This document shows positions 1-7,850 of a stretch of 64,000 bases of DNA, one piece after another. The stretch is from Streptomyces hoynatensis (GTDB lineage Bacteria > Actinomycetota > Actinomycetes > Streptomycetales > Streptomycetaceae). The translations under genes were made by a program, and so were the position numbers. A model generated the notes under the pieces. The model saw only the letters and a list, made by a program, of their open reading frames with translations. It was not told where the DNA came from and ran no database searches. Position 1 is the first letter of the stretch, and each line of letters begins with the position of its first letter. Location of the stretch: the NCBI RefSeq assembly GCF_003626535.1, contig NZ_RBAL01000011.1:1-64000 (forward strand), read 5' to 3'.

Positions 1-132
1 AGCGCGCACATCTCAATCAGCAGCCAGGGCGCCCCGGAGAGCCGGACGGCCACTCCTAGTCAGCCACTGAAGGCAAGGACCCATAAGCCACATCCGGCCC
101 TCCCGGGCCGCCCAACAACTTACGGAGAACCC

Positions 133-774
133 ATGGCAGACCCCCACGCCCGTCAGCTGCCGACCCGCCGCGCCCTGCTGCGCGGCAGCGCCGCGTTCGC
201 CGCCGTCGCGGCCACCGCCAGCGCCTCCGCCGCCAGGGCCGCGGCGGAACCCACCACCCCGGGGCGCCGCGCAGGCGGCGTGCGCCCCCTGGACTACCCG
301 CTCGCGGAGTGGACGCCGGCGAGCTTCTCCAACTTCACCGTGGCCAACCGGCCCTCGCAGTACCCGATCGAGTACGTGGTCATCCACGTCACGCAGGAGA
401 CCTTCGCGGACACCCTGGCGATCTTCCAGGACCCCTCGGCCGCGGTCTCCTCGCACTACGTCGTCGGCTCGGCGGACGGGCGCGTCGCGCAGTGCGTGGA
501 GGAGCGGAACGTCGCCTGGCACGCGGGCAACTGGAGCTACAACACCCGCAGCATCGGCATCGAGCACGAGGGCTGGGTGGACGAGCCCGAGTGGTTCACC
601 GACGCCATGTACGAGAAGTCGGCCCGGCTGACGGCCTACGTGTGCGACGCGTACGGCATCCCGAAGAACCGCACCCACATCATCGGCCACAGCGAGGTGC
701 CGGGCGCCACGCACACCGACCCGGGGCCGCTGTGGGACTGGGACCGCTACCTCGGCCTGGTGAAAGCGGCCTGA
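133..774 (+). CDS. Tat-exported N-acetylmuramoyl-L-alanine amidase (Amidase_2)
   Basis: The 213-residue product is likely a secreted zinc amidase that cleaves the amide bond between N-acetylmuramic acid and L-alanine in peptidoglycan. The N-terminus has a twin-arginine pattern (PTRRALLRGS) followed by an alanine-rich hydrophobic stretch to about residue 40, so export by Tat is expected. The catalytic domain follows: a first zinc-ligand His in VVIHVTQET near residue 96, an Asn-Thr-Arg-Ser-IGIEHEG core, then GHSEVPGATHTDPGP, which carries the second zinc-ligand His and the HTDPG signature of AmpD/T7-lysozyme-like amidases. A GGAG sequence lies just before the ATG. Full length for a minimal secreted amidase; no cell-wall-binding repeat is present. 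Confidence 0.9.
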   Translation: MADPHARQLPTRRALLRGSAAFAAVAATASASAARAAAEPTTPGRRAGGVRPLDYPLAEWTPASFSNFTVANRPSQYPIEYVVIHVTQETFADTLAIFQDPSAAVSSHYVVGSADGRVAQCVEERNVAWHAGNWSYNTRSIGIEHEGWVDEPEWFTDAMYEKSARLTAYVCDAYGIPKNRTHIIGHSEVPGATHTDPGPLWDWDRYLGLVKAA

Positions 775-881
775 TTACCCGGAATCCGGATCTCAATCCT
801 CCCTGACGCGATGTTCATCAGATCAGGCGAATTGGCGTTCACCGCCTCATGTCCTGCGCGCCCGGCGCGCAGGATCGCCAC

Positions 882-1577
882 GTGAACAGGAGGCAGACGG
901 GGCAACGCGCGCGCCGGGCGGGCGCCTGGGCCGCCGGCGTCGCGTTGCTGGCGGTCGCCGCCCCCGGCGCGGCGGCCGCCGACGCCCGCCCCGGCGCGTC
1001 GCCCGGGACGGGCGGGTGCGACCTGCCGCTGCTGCGTCTCGGGGTGGAAGCGGGGCACGTGGGCGTCACGCTGACCCTCCCCCCGTGCCCGCCGCTGTGC
1101 CCGCCGGCCGGTCACCTGCCCTTCCCCACCCTGCCGCCCTGCGAGGAGCCGAGCCCCTCCCCCACGCCGACTCCCACCCCCACCCCGAGTCCCACGAGCC
1201 CCACGCCCACTCCCCCCCCGAGTCCCACCCCGGCGCCGCCCTCGCCGCGGCCCACCCCCTCCCCCGCGCCGGCCCCCTCCGTCCCGCAGGCGCCGCCCTC
1301 CTCCTCGGCCGGCGCCCCGGCGCCGGCTCCCGCCGCCTCCGAGCCGCCCCCGCCGCCGGAGGCGCCCGCCCCCGAGGCCCCGCCGCCCCGGCCGCCGGAG
1401 ACGCCCGGACTCGACCTGGCCGCGGGACTGCGCGCGCCCTCCCCCCACCAGCCGCCGCCCGCGGGTGCCTCCCTCGTCACCAGGACCCTGCTCATCACCG
1501 CCCCCGCCGTGCTCGCCGCGGCCGCGCTGCGCCCCCGCTCGCGCGCCGGCGCACGTTCCCGTTCCCGCGCTTCCTAG
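882..1577 (+). CDS. secreted proline/serine/threonine-rich hypothetical protein
   Basis: Unrecognised 231-residue protein. It begins with an arginine-rich n-region and a hydrophobic segment ending near AAPGAAAADA, a plausible Sec signal peptide. A short Cys-containing stretch follows (CDLPLLRLG, then PPCPPLCPP), then about 110 residues made almost wholly of Pro, Ser, Thr and Ala, and finally a hydrophobic segment (TLLITAPAVLAAAAL) with an Arg-rich tail. This order resembles a surface protein with a wall-spanning Pro-rich stalk and a membrane anchor, but no sortase LPXTG motif is visible. I chose the GTG because AGGA lies seven bases upstream; an ATG 33 bases earlier is possible. The coding strand is low complexity, so confidence is moderate. 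Confidence 0.55.
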   Translation: MNRRQTGQRARRAGAWAAGVALLAVAAPGAAAADARPGASPGTGGCDLPLLRLGVEAGHVGVTLTLPPCPPLCPPAGHLPFPTLPPCEEPSPSPTPTPTPTPSPTSPTPTPPPSPTPAPPSPRPTPSPAPAPSVPQAPPSSSAGAPAPAPAASEPPPPPEAPAPEAPPPRPPETPGLDLAAGLRAPSPHQPPPAGASLVTRTLLITAPAVLAAAALRPRSRAGARSRSRAS

Positions 1578-1587
1578 GAGCTCCGTG

Positions 1588-2358
1588 GTGTCCGAATGGC
1601 TGGGCCTGTCCCTCCTCACCGCAGCCACCTGCGGGTTCGTGCTCCTCATAGCCCTGCTGCGGCAACGGCGCCGGGGCGGGGCCGACGACCCCTCAGAAAC
1701 CCCGGACGTCATCGAGTACATGACGATGATGCTGGGGGTGGTGTACGCCATCGTCCTCGGCCTGGCCATCGCCGGCGTCTGGGAGGCGCGGGGCGAGGCC
1801 GACGGCTTCGTGCACCGGGAGGCACAGGCCCTGCACGAAATGGACCAGCGCGCCGCGGTGTTCCCCGCCGAGGTCCGCGACGACATACGCGGGCGCATCC
1901 GCGACTACGTCGGCTACGTGGTCGACGAGGAGTGGCCCCGGATGGTCGACGAGGGCGAACTGACCGACCGCGGCGACGAGTTGCTGGCCGACCTGCGCGC
2001 GGCCGTGACCGCCAGGGAGCCGCAGACCGTGCGCGAAGTGGAGTCGTACCAGGGCCTGATCGACCAGGCGGCGCTCGTCGACGAGGCGCGCGCCGGCCGC
2101 GGGGACAGCGCCGGCAGCACGCTGCCGGGACTGGTGTGGCTGGGGCTGATCACGGGGGCCGCCGTCGTGGTCGGCATGGTCTTCTTCCTGCAGATCCAGC
2201 GCTCCGCACGGGAGCTGATCCTCGCCGGGCTCTTCAGCGCTCTGATCGCCTTCCTGCTGTTCCTCGTCTGGCACTTCGACGCCCCCTACGCCCGGGGCCT
2301 GTCCGGCGCCGACGAGGTGTTCACCTCGTACTTCCCCCCGGCCGATCCCACCGGATGA
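1588..2358 (+). CDS. DUF4239-type integral membrane protein
   Basis: The 256-residue product has a hydrophobic N-terminal helix, a second near residue 50 (YMTMMLGVVYAIVLGLAIA), a long soluble charged middle, and two more hydrophobic helices near the C-terminus. The pattern, including a VWEARGEADGFVHREAQAL segment after helix 2, fits the DUF4239 family of bestrophin-like membrane proteins, whose function is unknown. The start is one of two adjacent GTG codons behind an AGGAG sequence; the second gives the better spacing. It ends 40 bases before matB on the same strand, but nothing ties it to malonate metabolism. Confidence 0.75.
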   Translation: MSEWLGLSLLTAATCGFVLLIALLRQRRRGGADDPSETPDVIEYMTMMLGVVYAIVLGLAIAGVWEARGEADGFVHREAQALHEMDQRAAVFPAEVRDDIRGRIRDYVGYVVDEEWPRMVDEGELTDRGDELLADLRAAVTAREPQTVREVESYQGLIDQAALVDEARAGRGDSAGSTLPGLVWLGLITGAAVVVGMVFFLQIQRSARELILAGLFSALIAFLLFLVWHFDAPYARGLSGADEVFTSYFPPADPTG

Positions 2359-2398
2359 GCCAAGCGTGGCTTTGGCGGCAGGCTCTAGCATGAAGCAG

Positions 2399-3850
2399 AT
2401 GAGTGCACTGTTTCCGGCCCTGGCCAGCGCTTCCTCCAAGCCCGCGCTGCGCTTCGGCGACCAGATAGTCAGCTACGCGCGGCTGCGTGCCGCGGCCGGG
2501 GCCCTCGCGCCGCGGCTGGTGGGGCACGAGCGCGTCGCCGTGTGGGCCACGCCCACCCTCCACACCGCGGTCGCCACCGTGGCGGCCCTGGCGGCCGGGG
2601 TTCCTGCGGTGCCGCTCAACCCGAAGATCGGCGAGCGGGAGCTGGCGCACGTTCTCGGCGACAGCAAGCCCGCCCTCGTGCTGGCCGCCCCCGGCGCCGC
2701 GTTGCCGGGCGGCCTGGCCGGACTGCCCCGGCTCGATGTCGGAACGGGCCTAGAGGAGAGCGCCGCGCCCGGACAGGAGGCGCCGGCCGAGGACGTCCCG
2801 TGGGGCAACCCGGCGCTGATCGTCTACACCTCGGGCACCACCGGCCCGCCCAAGGGCGTGGTGCTCCCGCGCCGCGCGATCGCCGGGACGCTGGACGCGC
2901 TGGCCGAGGCGTGGCAGTGGACCGGGGACGACGTCGTGGTGCACGCCCTGCCCCTGTTCCATGTGCACGGGCTGGTCCTCGGCGTGCTCGGGCCGCTGCG
3001 CCGCGGGGGCACGGTCCGGCACCTCGGCCGCTTCTCGCCGGAGGCGGTGGCCGGGGCGCTGGCGGAGGACGGCACCCTGCTGTTCGGCGTGCCGACCATG
3101 TACCACCGGCTCGCCGAGGCCGTCGGCGAGGACCGGGGGCTGGCCGCCGCGCTGGCCGGGGCCAGGCTGCTCGTGTCCGGCTCCGCGCCGTTGCCGCTGC
3201 CCGACCACCAGCGCATCGAGGCGGCCACGGGCCGCCGCGTCGTCGAGCGGTACGGCATGACCGAGACGCTGATGAACACGGCGGTGCGGGCCGACGGGCC
3301 GCCCGCGGTCGGCACGGTCGGGGTGCCCCTGCCCGGCGTCGAGGTACGCCTGGTCGAGGAGGACGGCGGCGTCATCGAGGCGAGCGACGGCGAGACCGTC
3401 GGCGAGATCCAGGTGCGCGGGCCGCACATGTTCACCGAGTACCTCAACCGCCCGGACGCCACCGCCGGCGCCTTCGACGGCGACTGGTTCCGCACCGGCG
3501 ACATGGCCACCAGGGACGCGGCCGGCCACTACAGGATCGTGGGCCGCAGGTCCACCGACCTGATCAAGAGCGGCGGTTACAAGATCGGCGCCGGCGAGAT
3601 CGAGAACGCCCTCCTCGATCACCCCTCGGTCGCCGAGGCGGCGGTCACGGCCGCGCCCGACGCCGACCTGGGCGAGCGCATCATCGCCTGGATCGTGCCC
3701 AGGGACGCCGGGCGGCCGCCGACGGCCGAGGAGCTGACCGAGCACGTGGCCCGTCAGCTCACCCCGCACAAGCGGCCGCGCGAGGTCCGTTTCCTCGCCG
3801 CCCTGCCGCGCAACGACATGGGCAAGATCCTCAAACGGGAGCTGAGGTGA
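2399..3850 (+). CDS. matB: malonyl-CoA synthetase MatB
   Basis: This AMP-forming acyl-CoA synthetase ligates malonate (and often methylmalonate) to CoA, supplying extender units for fatty acid or polyketide synthesis in the cytoplasm. The 483-residue protein has the phosphate-binding loop YTSGTTGPPKG, the ERYGMTET adenylate motif, the FRTGDM hinge region and the C-terminal catalytic Lys in PRNDMGKILKREL. Long stretches (LPLFHVHGLVLG, LFGVPTMYHR, SGGYKIGAGEIENALL) match what I recall of the S. coelicolor enzyme, whose N-terminus MSSLFPAL is echoed here by MSALFPAL. That is why I prefer this ATG to one nine bases upstream. Its stop overlaps the start of the carboxyltransferase gene, so the two are probably translated together. 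Confidence 0.92.
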   Translation: MSALFPALASASSKPALRFGDQIVSYARLRAAAGALAPRLVGHERVAVWATPTLHTAVATVAALAAGVPAVPLNPKIGERELAHVLGDSKPALVLAAPGAALPGGLAGLPRLDVGTGLEESAAPGQEAPAEDVPWGNPALIVYTSGTTGPPKGVVLPRRAIAGTLDALAEAWQWTGDDVVVHALPLFHVHGLVLGVLGPLRRGGTVRHLGRFSPEAVAGALAEDGTLLFGVPTMYHRLAEAVGEDRGLAAALAGARLLVSGSAPLPLPDHQRIEAATGRRVVERYGMTETLMNTAVRADGPPAVGTVGVPLPGVEVRLVEEDGGVIEASDGETVGEIQVRGPHMFTEYLNRPDATAGAFDGDWFRTGDMATRDAAGHYRIVGRRSTDLIKSGGYKIGAGEIENALLDHPSVAEAAVTAAPDADLGERIIAWIVPRDAGRPPTAEELTEHVARQLTPHKRPREVRFLAALPRNDMGKILKRELR

Positions 3851-5169
3851 AGGACCCGGCCATGACGGCCAGGGAGCTCATCGCCACCGTGGTCTCCGGC
3901 CGGTTCACCGAGCTTCCGCAGCGGGAGTCCGTCCACGGCGCGCGTGGGCCCATCGACTGGGACGGGTACGACGAGGCGCGCGCCCGCGCCAGGAAGCGCA
4001 CCGGCGAGTCCGAGTCGGTCGTCTGCGGGGTGGGCCGGGCCGGCGACACGGAAGCGGTGGTGATCGCCTTCGAGTTCGGCTTCCTCGGCGGCTCGATAGG
4101 CGAGGGCGCCGGGCAGCGGGTGGAGAACGCGCTCATCACGGCCCGGGACCTGTCGCTGCCCGTGGTCTCGCTCCTGGCGAGCGGCGGCAGCCGGATGCAG
4201 GAGGGCATGTCGGCGCTGGCCCAGCTCCAGCGCGTCGCCCGCCAGATGGTGCGGCTGCGCGAGGCGGGGCTGGCGCACGTGGCCGTCCTCGCGGGCCCGG
4301 TGACCGGCGGCGGCTGGGCCACGCTCGGCGCGGGGGCCGACGTCAGGCTGGCCTTCCCCGGCGTGCAGGTCGGCTTCGCCGGCTCCCGGGTCAGGCCGCA
4401 GGGCGCGGACCCGTCGGCCTACACGGCAGAGGGGCAGCTGGCGATCGGGCAGGTCGACGCGCTGGTGCCGCCCGAGGAGCTGGGCGAGACGGTGGCGGAC
4501 TGGCTGGCGTTGCTGACCACGCCGGCCAGGGGCCCTGTCGCCCCGCCGCGGGCGCTGCGGGCGATGCCGCTGCCGGAGACGGGCTGGCAGGCGGTCGAGC
4601 GGGCCAGGGCGGCGGACCGGCCCCGCGCCGACAGGTACCTGCGGGCGTTCTTCACCCGGCGCCGGCCGCTGGCCAGCGTCGATCCCGGCCTGCTGTGCGG
4701 CTTCGGGCGGCACCAGGGCCGCACGGTCGGCTACGTCGCGCAGTGCGGAACGGCCACGCGCCCCGCCGGGTTCCGGGCGGCGACGCGGCTGCTCCGGCTG
4801 GCCGACCGGCTGTCGATTCCGGTGCTCACCCTGGTGGACACCCCGGGCGCCGCCAACGACGAGGCGGCCGAGCGGGACGGCGTGGGTGCCGCCATCGCGG
4901 AGGCGATCACCGCGGTGTCCGCCTCGCGGATACCGGTGACGACGCTGCTCATCGGGGAGGGCGGTTCCGGCGGGGCGGTCGCCCTCACCTCGGCCGGGCA
5001 CACCTGGGTCACCCCGGACAGCTACTACGCCGTGCTGGTGCCCGAGCGGGCCGCCGCGCTGCTCAAGCGGGGCCCCGAGGAGGTGCCGGCCACGGTCGAG
5101 CAACTGCGGGTGCGGCCGCAGGACTTGGTGGAGCTGGGCATAGCCCGCGGCATCGTGGGCCCGCGCTAG
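3847..5169 (+). CDS. acyl-CoA carboxyltransferase-like protein (AccD/AccA-type, single chain)
   Basis: The 440-residue protein resembles the carboxyltransferase component of acetyl-CoA carboxylase. Its N-terminal half carries AccD-like motifs (FEFGFLGGSIGEGAGQ, LLASGGSRMQEGM) and its C-terminal half AccA-like ones (LTLVDTPGAANDEAAER, GEGGSGGAVALTSAG). The AccD zinc-ribbon cysteines are absent. Crotonase-type oxyanion-hole glycines are present in both halves. The GTG start shares GTGA with the matB stop, a typical coupled arrangement; an ATG 15 bases later is an alternative. Next to matB it probably acts in malonyl-CoA formation or turnover, but no biotin carrier or biotin carboxylase lies nearby, so the true acyl substrate is unknown. 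Confidence 0.82.
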   Translation: MKDPAMTARELIATVVSGRFTELPQRESVHGARGPIDWDGYDEARARARKRTGESESVVCGVGRAGDTEAVVIAFEFGFLGGSIGEGAGQRVENALITARDLSLPVVSLLASGGSRMQEGMSALAQLQRVARQMVRLREAGLAHVAVLAGPVTGGGWATLGAGADVRLAFPGVQVGFAGSRVRPQGADPSAYTAEGQLAIGQVDALVPPEELGETVADWLALLTTPARGPVAPPRALRAMPLPETGWQAVERARAADRPRADRYLRAFFTRRRPLASVDPGLLCGFGRHQGRTVGYVAQCGTATRPAGFRAATRLLRLADRLSIPVLTLVDTPGAANDEAAERDGVGAAIAEAITAVSASRIPVTTLLIGEGGSGGAVALTSAGHTWVTPDSYYAVLVPERAAALLKRGPEEVPATVEQLRVRPQDLVELGIARGIVGPR

Positions 5170-5209
5170 AAGGCCGGAGCACTCCCCCGCCGGGGCGCGC
5201 GCCGGCCGT

Positions 5210-5240
5210 TTTCCGCCGGCACCGGGCGCGTTCGGGCCAC
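5210..5240 (+). terminator. possible terminator after the matB operon
   Basis: A GC-rich hairpin is possible here: GCCGGC, an eight-base T-containing loop, GCCGGC, with further pairing of flanking GCGC / GCGC sequences. It lies 40 bases beyond the carboxyltransferase stop in the 278-base gap before the next gene. There is no U-tract, as is usual in Streptomyces. Weakly supported. Confidence 0.35.
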
Positions 5241-5447
5241 CGCGGCCGGATTCGGCCGGGCCGCTGAACCCGCGCGCGGGCGGCCTCGTGTCCTGGGCGA
5301 AGGGCGGTGACGTCCCCGGCTCCCTGGGAGGCTCGGCGTGGGAACACTTCTGGGTCAAGGCGGCAGGCGGCGGTCTGCGGTGCCGCACGCGCGGCCCGCG
5401 GAGTTCCCGGGCGGCGGCGCGCCGGGGGCGCTCCCCGCGCGCGCCTG

Positions 5448-6980
5448 GTGAGCGCCGTGTCCCTGTGGGCGGAGCGGCCCTTCCGGCTGCTGTTCGTGGC
5501 GCGCACCGCCTCGCTGCTGGGGAGTTCCGCGGCCCCCGTCGCGCTGGCCTTCGCGGTGCTCGGCCGGCCCGGGAGCGGGCCGGGTGACCTGGGGTGCGTC
5601 ATGGCCTCGTACGCCGTGGGCCGGGTCGGATTCGTACTGGCCGGCGGCGTGCTGGCGGACCGCTGGTCGCGGCGCGGCACGATGGTCCTCTCCGACCTGT
5701 GCGCCTTCTCCGCCCAGGCGGTCACCGCGGCGCTGGTCGTCGGCGGCGCCCCGACGGCGTGCCTGGCCGCGGCGGCCTTCGCGGGGGGCGCCGCCGGGGG
5801 CCTGTTCCTGCCCGCCGCCCGCGGCCTGGTCGCCGAGCTGCTGCCTCCCGAGCGGCTGCACGGCGCGAACTCCGCCCTGCGGATCGCGCAGAACGCCTGC
5901 GCCGTGCTCGGCGCCTCCGCGGGCGGGGCGGGCGTCGGTCTCTTGGGGCCCGGGCCGGTCCTGGCCTTCGACGCGCTGACGTTCGCGGCGTCCGCGCTGG
6001 CCCTGTGCGGCGTGGGGCGGGGGCCCGGGCCGCGCGCCGCCGCCCCGCCGCGCCCGGCCGCCCCGCCGCGGGCGGGCGCCGAGTCCGGTGCGGGTGCCGG
6101 GCCCGGTGCGGGCGTGGCCGGCGGGCGCGGCGGCCGGCTGATCGGCGAGCTGCGCCTGGCCCGGCGGGAGTTCGGGGCCCGGCAGTGGCTGTGGGTGGCG
6201 GTGGCGCAGTACGCGCTGATCAACCTGTGTTTCAACCCGGCGGTGAACGTCCTCGGCCCCGCCTCCTTCCAGCGGCGGTGGGGCGCGGACGCGGCGCTGA
6301 CCTGGTCGCTCGCGGTGACCTCGCTCGCCGTGGGCACGGGCCTCGGCGGCCTGGCCGCGCTGGGGGTGCGCCCGCGCCGGCCGATGCGCACCGCCACGGC
6401 CCTCACCCTGTGCTTCGTCCCGCCGTTCCTGTGCCTGGGCGGCGAGGCGCCGCTGTGGTCCGTCTGCGCCGCGATGCTGCTCGCCGGCTGCGCCCAGCAG
6501 GTGTACGAGGTGCTGTGGGAGACGTCCGTGCAGACGCACGTGCCGCTCGGCGTCATCTCCCGTGTCACCTCCTACGAGTTGATCGGCTCCTTCGCCCTCG
6601 GCCCGGTGGGCCTGGCCCTCGCCGGACCGGTCGCGGCGGCCGCCGGGGCGCGGCGGACCCAGGTGGCCGCGGGCCTGCTGGTCGCGCTGTCCGCGGTCAC
6701 CGCCCTGCTCAGCCCCTCGATCCGGTCGCTGCGGGCCGGCGGCCCCGCGCGGGGCGGCGCCCCGGGCCCGGCCGCTGCCGCCGCGGCAGGCACACCCGTT
6801 CACGAAACAGGAGGCCCGCTCGATGCAGGAGAACCGCAGGAACCAGCCGGCCGAGCCGTTCTACCGCGGCCTCGGCAGCGCGTACGACACCATCACCAGG
6901 GCGCAGCGGTACGAGGTGTGGGTCGGTTTGTACGCCGACCTGATCGCCCGGCACGGGGCGCCCGGGACCAGGCTCCTTGA
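5448..6980 (+). CDS. MFS transporter (EntS-like exporter family)
   Basis: A major facilitator permease with about 12 hydrophobic segments. It opens with ERPFRLLFVARTASLLGSS, and the loop after the second or third helix has the family motif GGVLADRWSRRGTMV. The central Pro/Ala/Gly-rich region near residues 190-225 is the usual cytoplasmic linker between the two six-helix halves. The GTG was chosen because it directly precedes the first conserved segment. Oddly, the reading frame stays open for 158 bases into the methyltransferase gene, giving a hydrophilic Arg/Pro-rich tail with no transporter character. Either the overlap is real or the true stop was lost. With the methyltransferase and the 15-residue ORF it may form a transcription unit. 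Confidence 0.85.
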   Translation: MSAVSLWAERPFRLLFVARTASLLGSSAAPVALAFAVLGRPGSGPGDLGCVMASYAVGRVGFVLAGGVLADRWSRRGTMVLSDLCAFSAQAVTAALVVGGAPTACLAAAAFAGGAAGGLFLPAARGLVAELLPPERLHGANSALRIAQNACAVLGASAGGAGVGLLGPGPVLAFDALTFAASALALCGVGRGPGPRAAAPPRPAAPPRAGAESGAGAGPGAGVAGGRGGRLIGELRLARREFGARQWLWVAVAQYALINLCFNPAVNVLGPASFQRRWGADAALTWSLAVTSLAVGTGLGGLAALGVRPRRPMRTATALTLCFVPPFLCLGGEAPLWSVCAAMLLAGCAQQVYEVLWETSVQTHVPLGVISRVTSYELIGSFALGPVGLALAGPVAAAAGARRTQVAAGLLVALSAVTALLSPSIRSLRAGGPARGGAPGPAAAAAAGTPVHETGGPLDAGEPQEPAGRAVLPRPRQRVRHHHQGAAVRGVGRFVRRPDRPARGARDQAP

Positions 6981-7620
6981 CCTGGGGTGCGGCACCGGCA
7001 AGTCGGCGCTGGGGCTGTCGCGGCGGGGTTTCGGGGTGACGGGGGTGGACCTGTCGCCCGAGATGCTGGCCGCCGCCCGGGCGAAGGAGGGGGCGGGCGA
7101 GGTGCGGTTCGTCCGCGGCGACGTCCGTGCCCTGCCCGATCTGGGGCCCTTCGACGTGGTGACGACCATGGGCGAGCCGTTCACCCATCTCGCCGGCGAG
7201 GAGGAGCTGGCGGCGGCCTTCCGCGGGGCCGCCCGCGCGCTGGTGCCTGGGGGTCTGTTCGTCTTCGACCTGCCCACGGCCGGCTTCAACGACCGGCTGG
7301 CCACCTGGAGCGTCATCGACGAGGCCGAGGACGCCGTCATCCTGTGGCGGGGCGCCCCCGCCGGCACCGGCCCCCACACCACCGACCTGACCATCGACAC
7401 CTTCCTGGCCGAGGCGGACGGCCGCTGGCGGCGGCAGCAGGAGACGGTGACGCACCACCACGTCGGGCCCGGGCGGGTCGAGGCGCTGCTGTCCGCGGCG
7501 GGCTTCGCCCTCGACGCGGCCTACGGGCTCTACAAGGGCGAGCTGCTGCCCGAGGCGGACCAGGAGCTGCACCGGAAGTCGATCGTGGTGGCCCACAAGA
7601 CGGCCCCGGAAGCCGGGTGA
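6823..7620 (+). CDS. class I SAM-dependent methyltransferase
   Basis: The 265-residue protein has the Rossmann-fold SAM-binding motif LLDLGCGTGKSAL near residue 47, the acidic ribose-binding end of strand 2 (VTGVDLSPEML), motif II around GPFDVVTTMGEPF and the post-II sequence ALVPGGLFVFDLPT. This is typical of the methyltransf_25/11 group acting on small molecules; the substrate cannot be read from the sequence. The ATG is preceded by an AGGAGG-type Shine-Dalgarno (CAGGAGGCCCGCTCG). It overlaps the tail of the exporter gene and is followed after 86 bases by a tiny ORF with a perfect ribosome-binding site, so a small exported and methylated product is conceivable, though this is inference. Confidence 0.88.
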   Translation: MQENRRNQPAEPFYRGLGSAYDTITRAQRYEVWVGLYADLIARHGAPGTRLLDLGCGTGKSALGLSRRGFGVTGVDLSPEMLAAARAKEGAGEVRFVRGDVRALPDLGPFDVVTTMGEPFTHLAGEEELAAAFRGAARALVPGGLFVFDLPTAGFNDRLATWSVIDEAEDAVILWRGAPAGTGPHTTDLTIDTFLAEADGRWRRQQETVTHHHVGPGRVEALLSAAGFALDAAYGLYKGELLPEADQELHRKSIVVAHKTAPEAG

Positions 7621-7649
7621 GCGCCCGGCGGTCAGGGGCGGAGGAGACG

Positions 7650-7670
7650 GCCCCCGCGGGATGCGGGGGC
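7650..7670 (+). terminator. hairpin between methyltransferase and mini-ORF
   Basis: An eight-base perfect stem (GCCCCCGC / GCGGGGGC) closes a five-base loop, 30 bases after the methyltransferase stop. It could end the upstream transcript, attenuate it, or stabilise the 3' end of the message. It sits just upstream of the ribosome-binding site of the 15-residue ORF, so it may set expression of that ORF relative to the genes before it. Confidence 0.45.
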
Positions 7671-7706
7671 GCAGGTGGGAAGCGAGTGGGGAGGAGGTGA
7701 GCGCGC

Positions 7707-7754
7707 GTGAGGACTCCGGACTGGGACGAGGCGACCCCCGACTGGGACGAGTAG
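7707..7754 (+). CDS. 15-residue mini-ORF with duplicated TPDWDE motif
   Basis: A very short ORF, VRTPDWDEATPDWDE, starting at GTG. Eight bases identical to the ideal Streptomyces Shine-Dalgarno (GGAGGTGA, 7693-7700) lie six bases before the start, and an in-frame TGA just upstream excludes a longer protein. The two six-codon units encode the same residues but differ at two third-codon positions (ACT/ACC, CCG/CCC), which points to selection on the peptide. It could be a peptide precursor processed by nearby enzymes, a regulatory peptide or a leader. The methyltransferase and exporter lie directly upstream; a flavin oxidoreductase is convergent downstream. No known family is recognised. Confidence 0.5.
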   Translation: MRTPDWDEATPDWDE

Positions 7755-7850
7755 CCGGGTGACGCCGAAGGGGCCGGCCGCCGCCGGCGGTGCACGCGCC
7801 ACCGCACCGCCGGGTCCGCGGCCGGCCCGCTTCCGGGCCGGCCGGGCGCC

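Noticed and set aside
7707..7754. The Trp-containing mini-ORF as a tryptophan attenuation leader
   Set aside because: Only two separated Trp codons, no alternative hairpins linked to a downstream same-strand gene, and no trp gene nearby; the convergent gene is unrelated.
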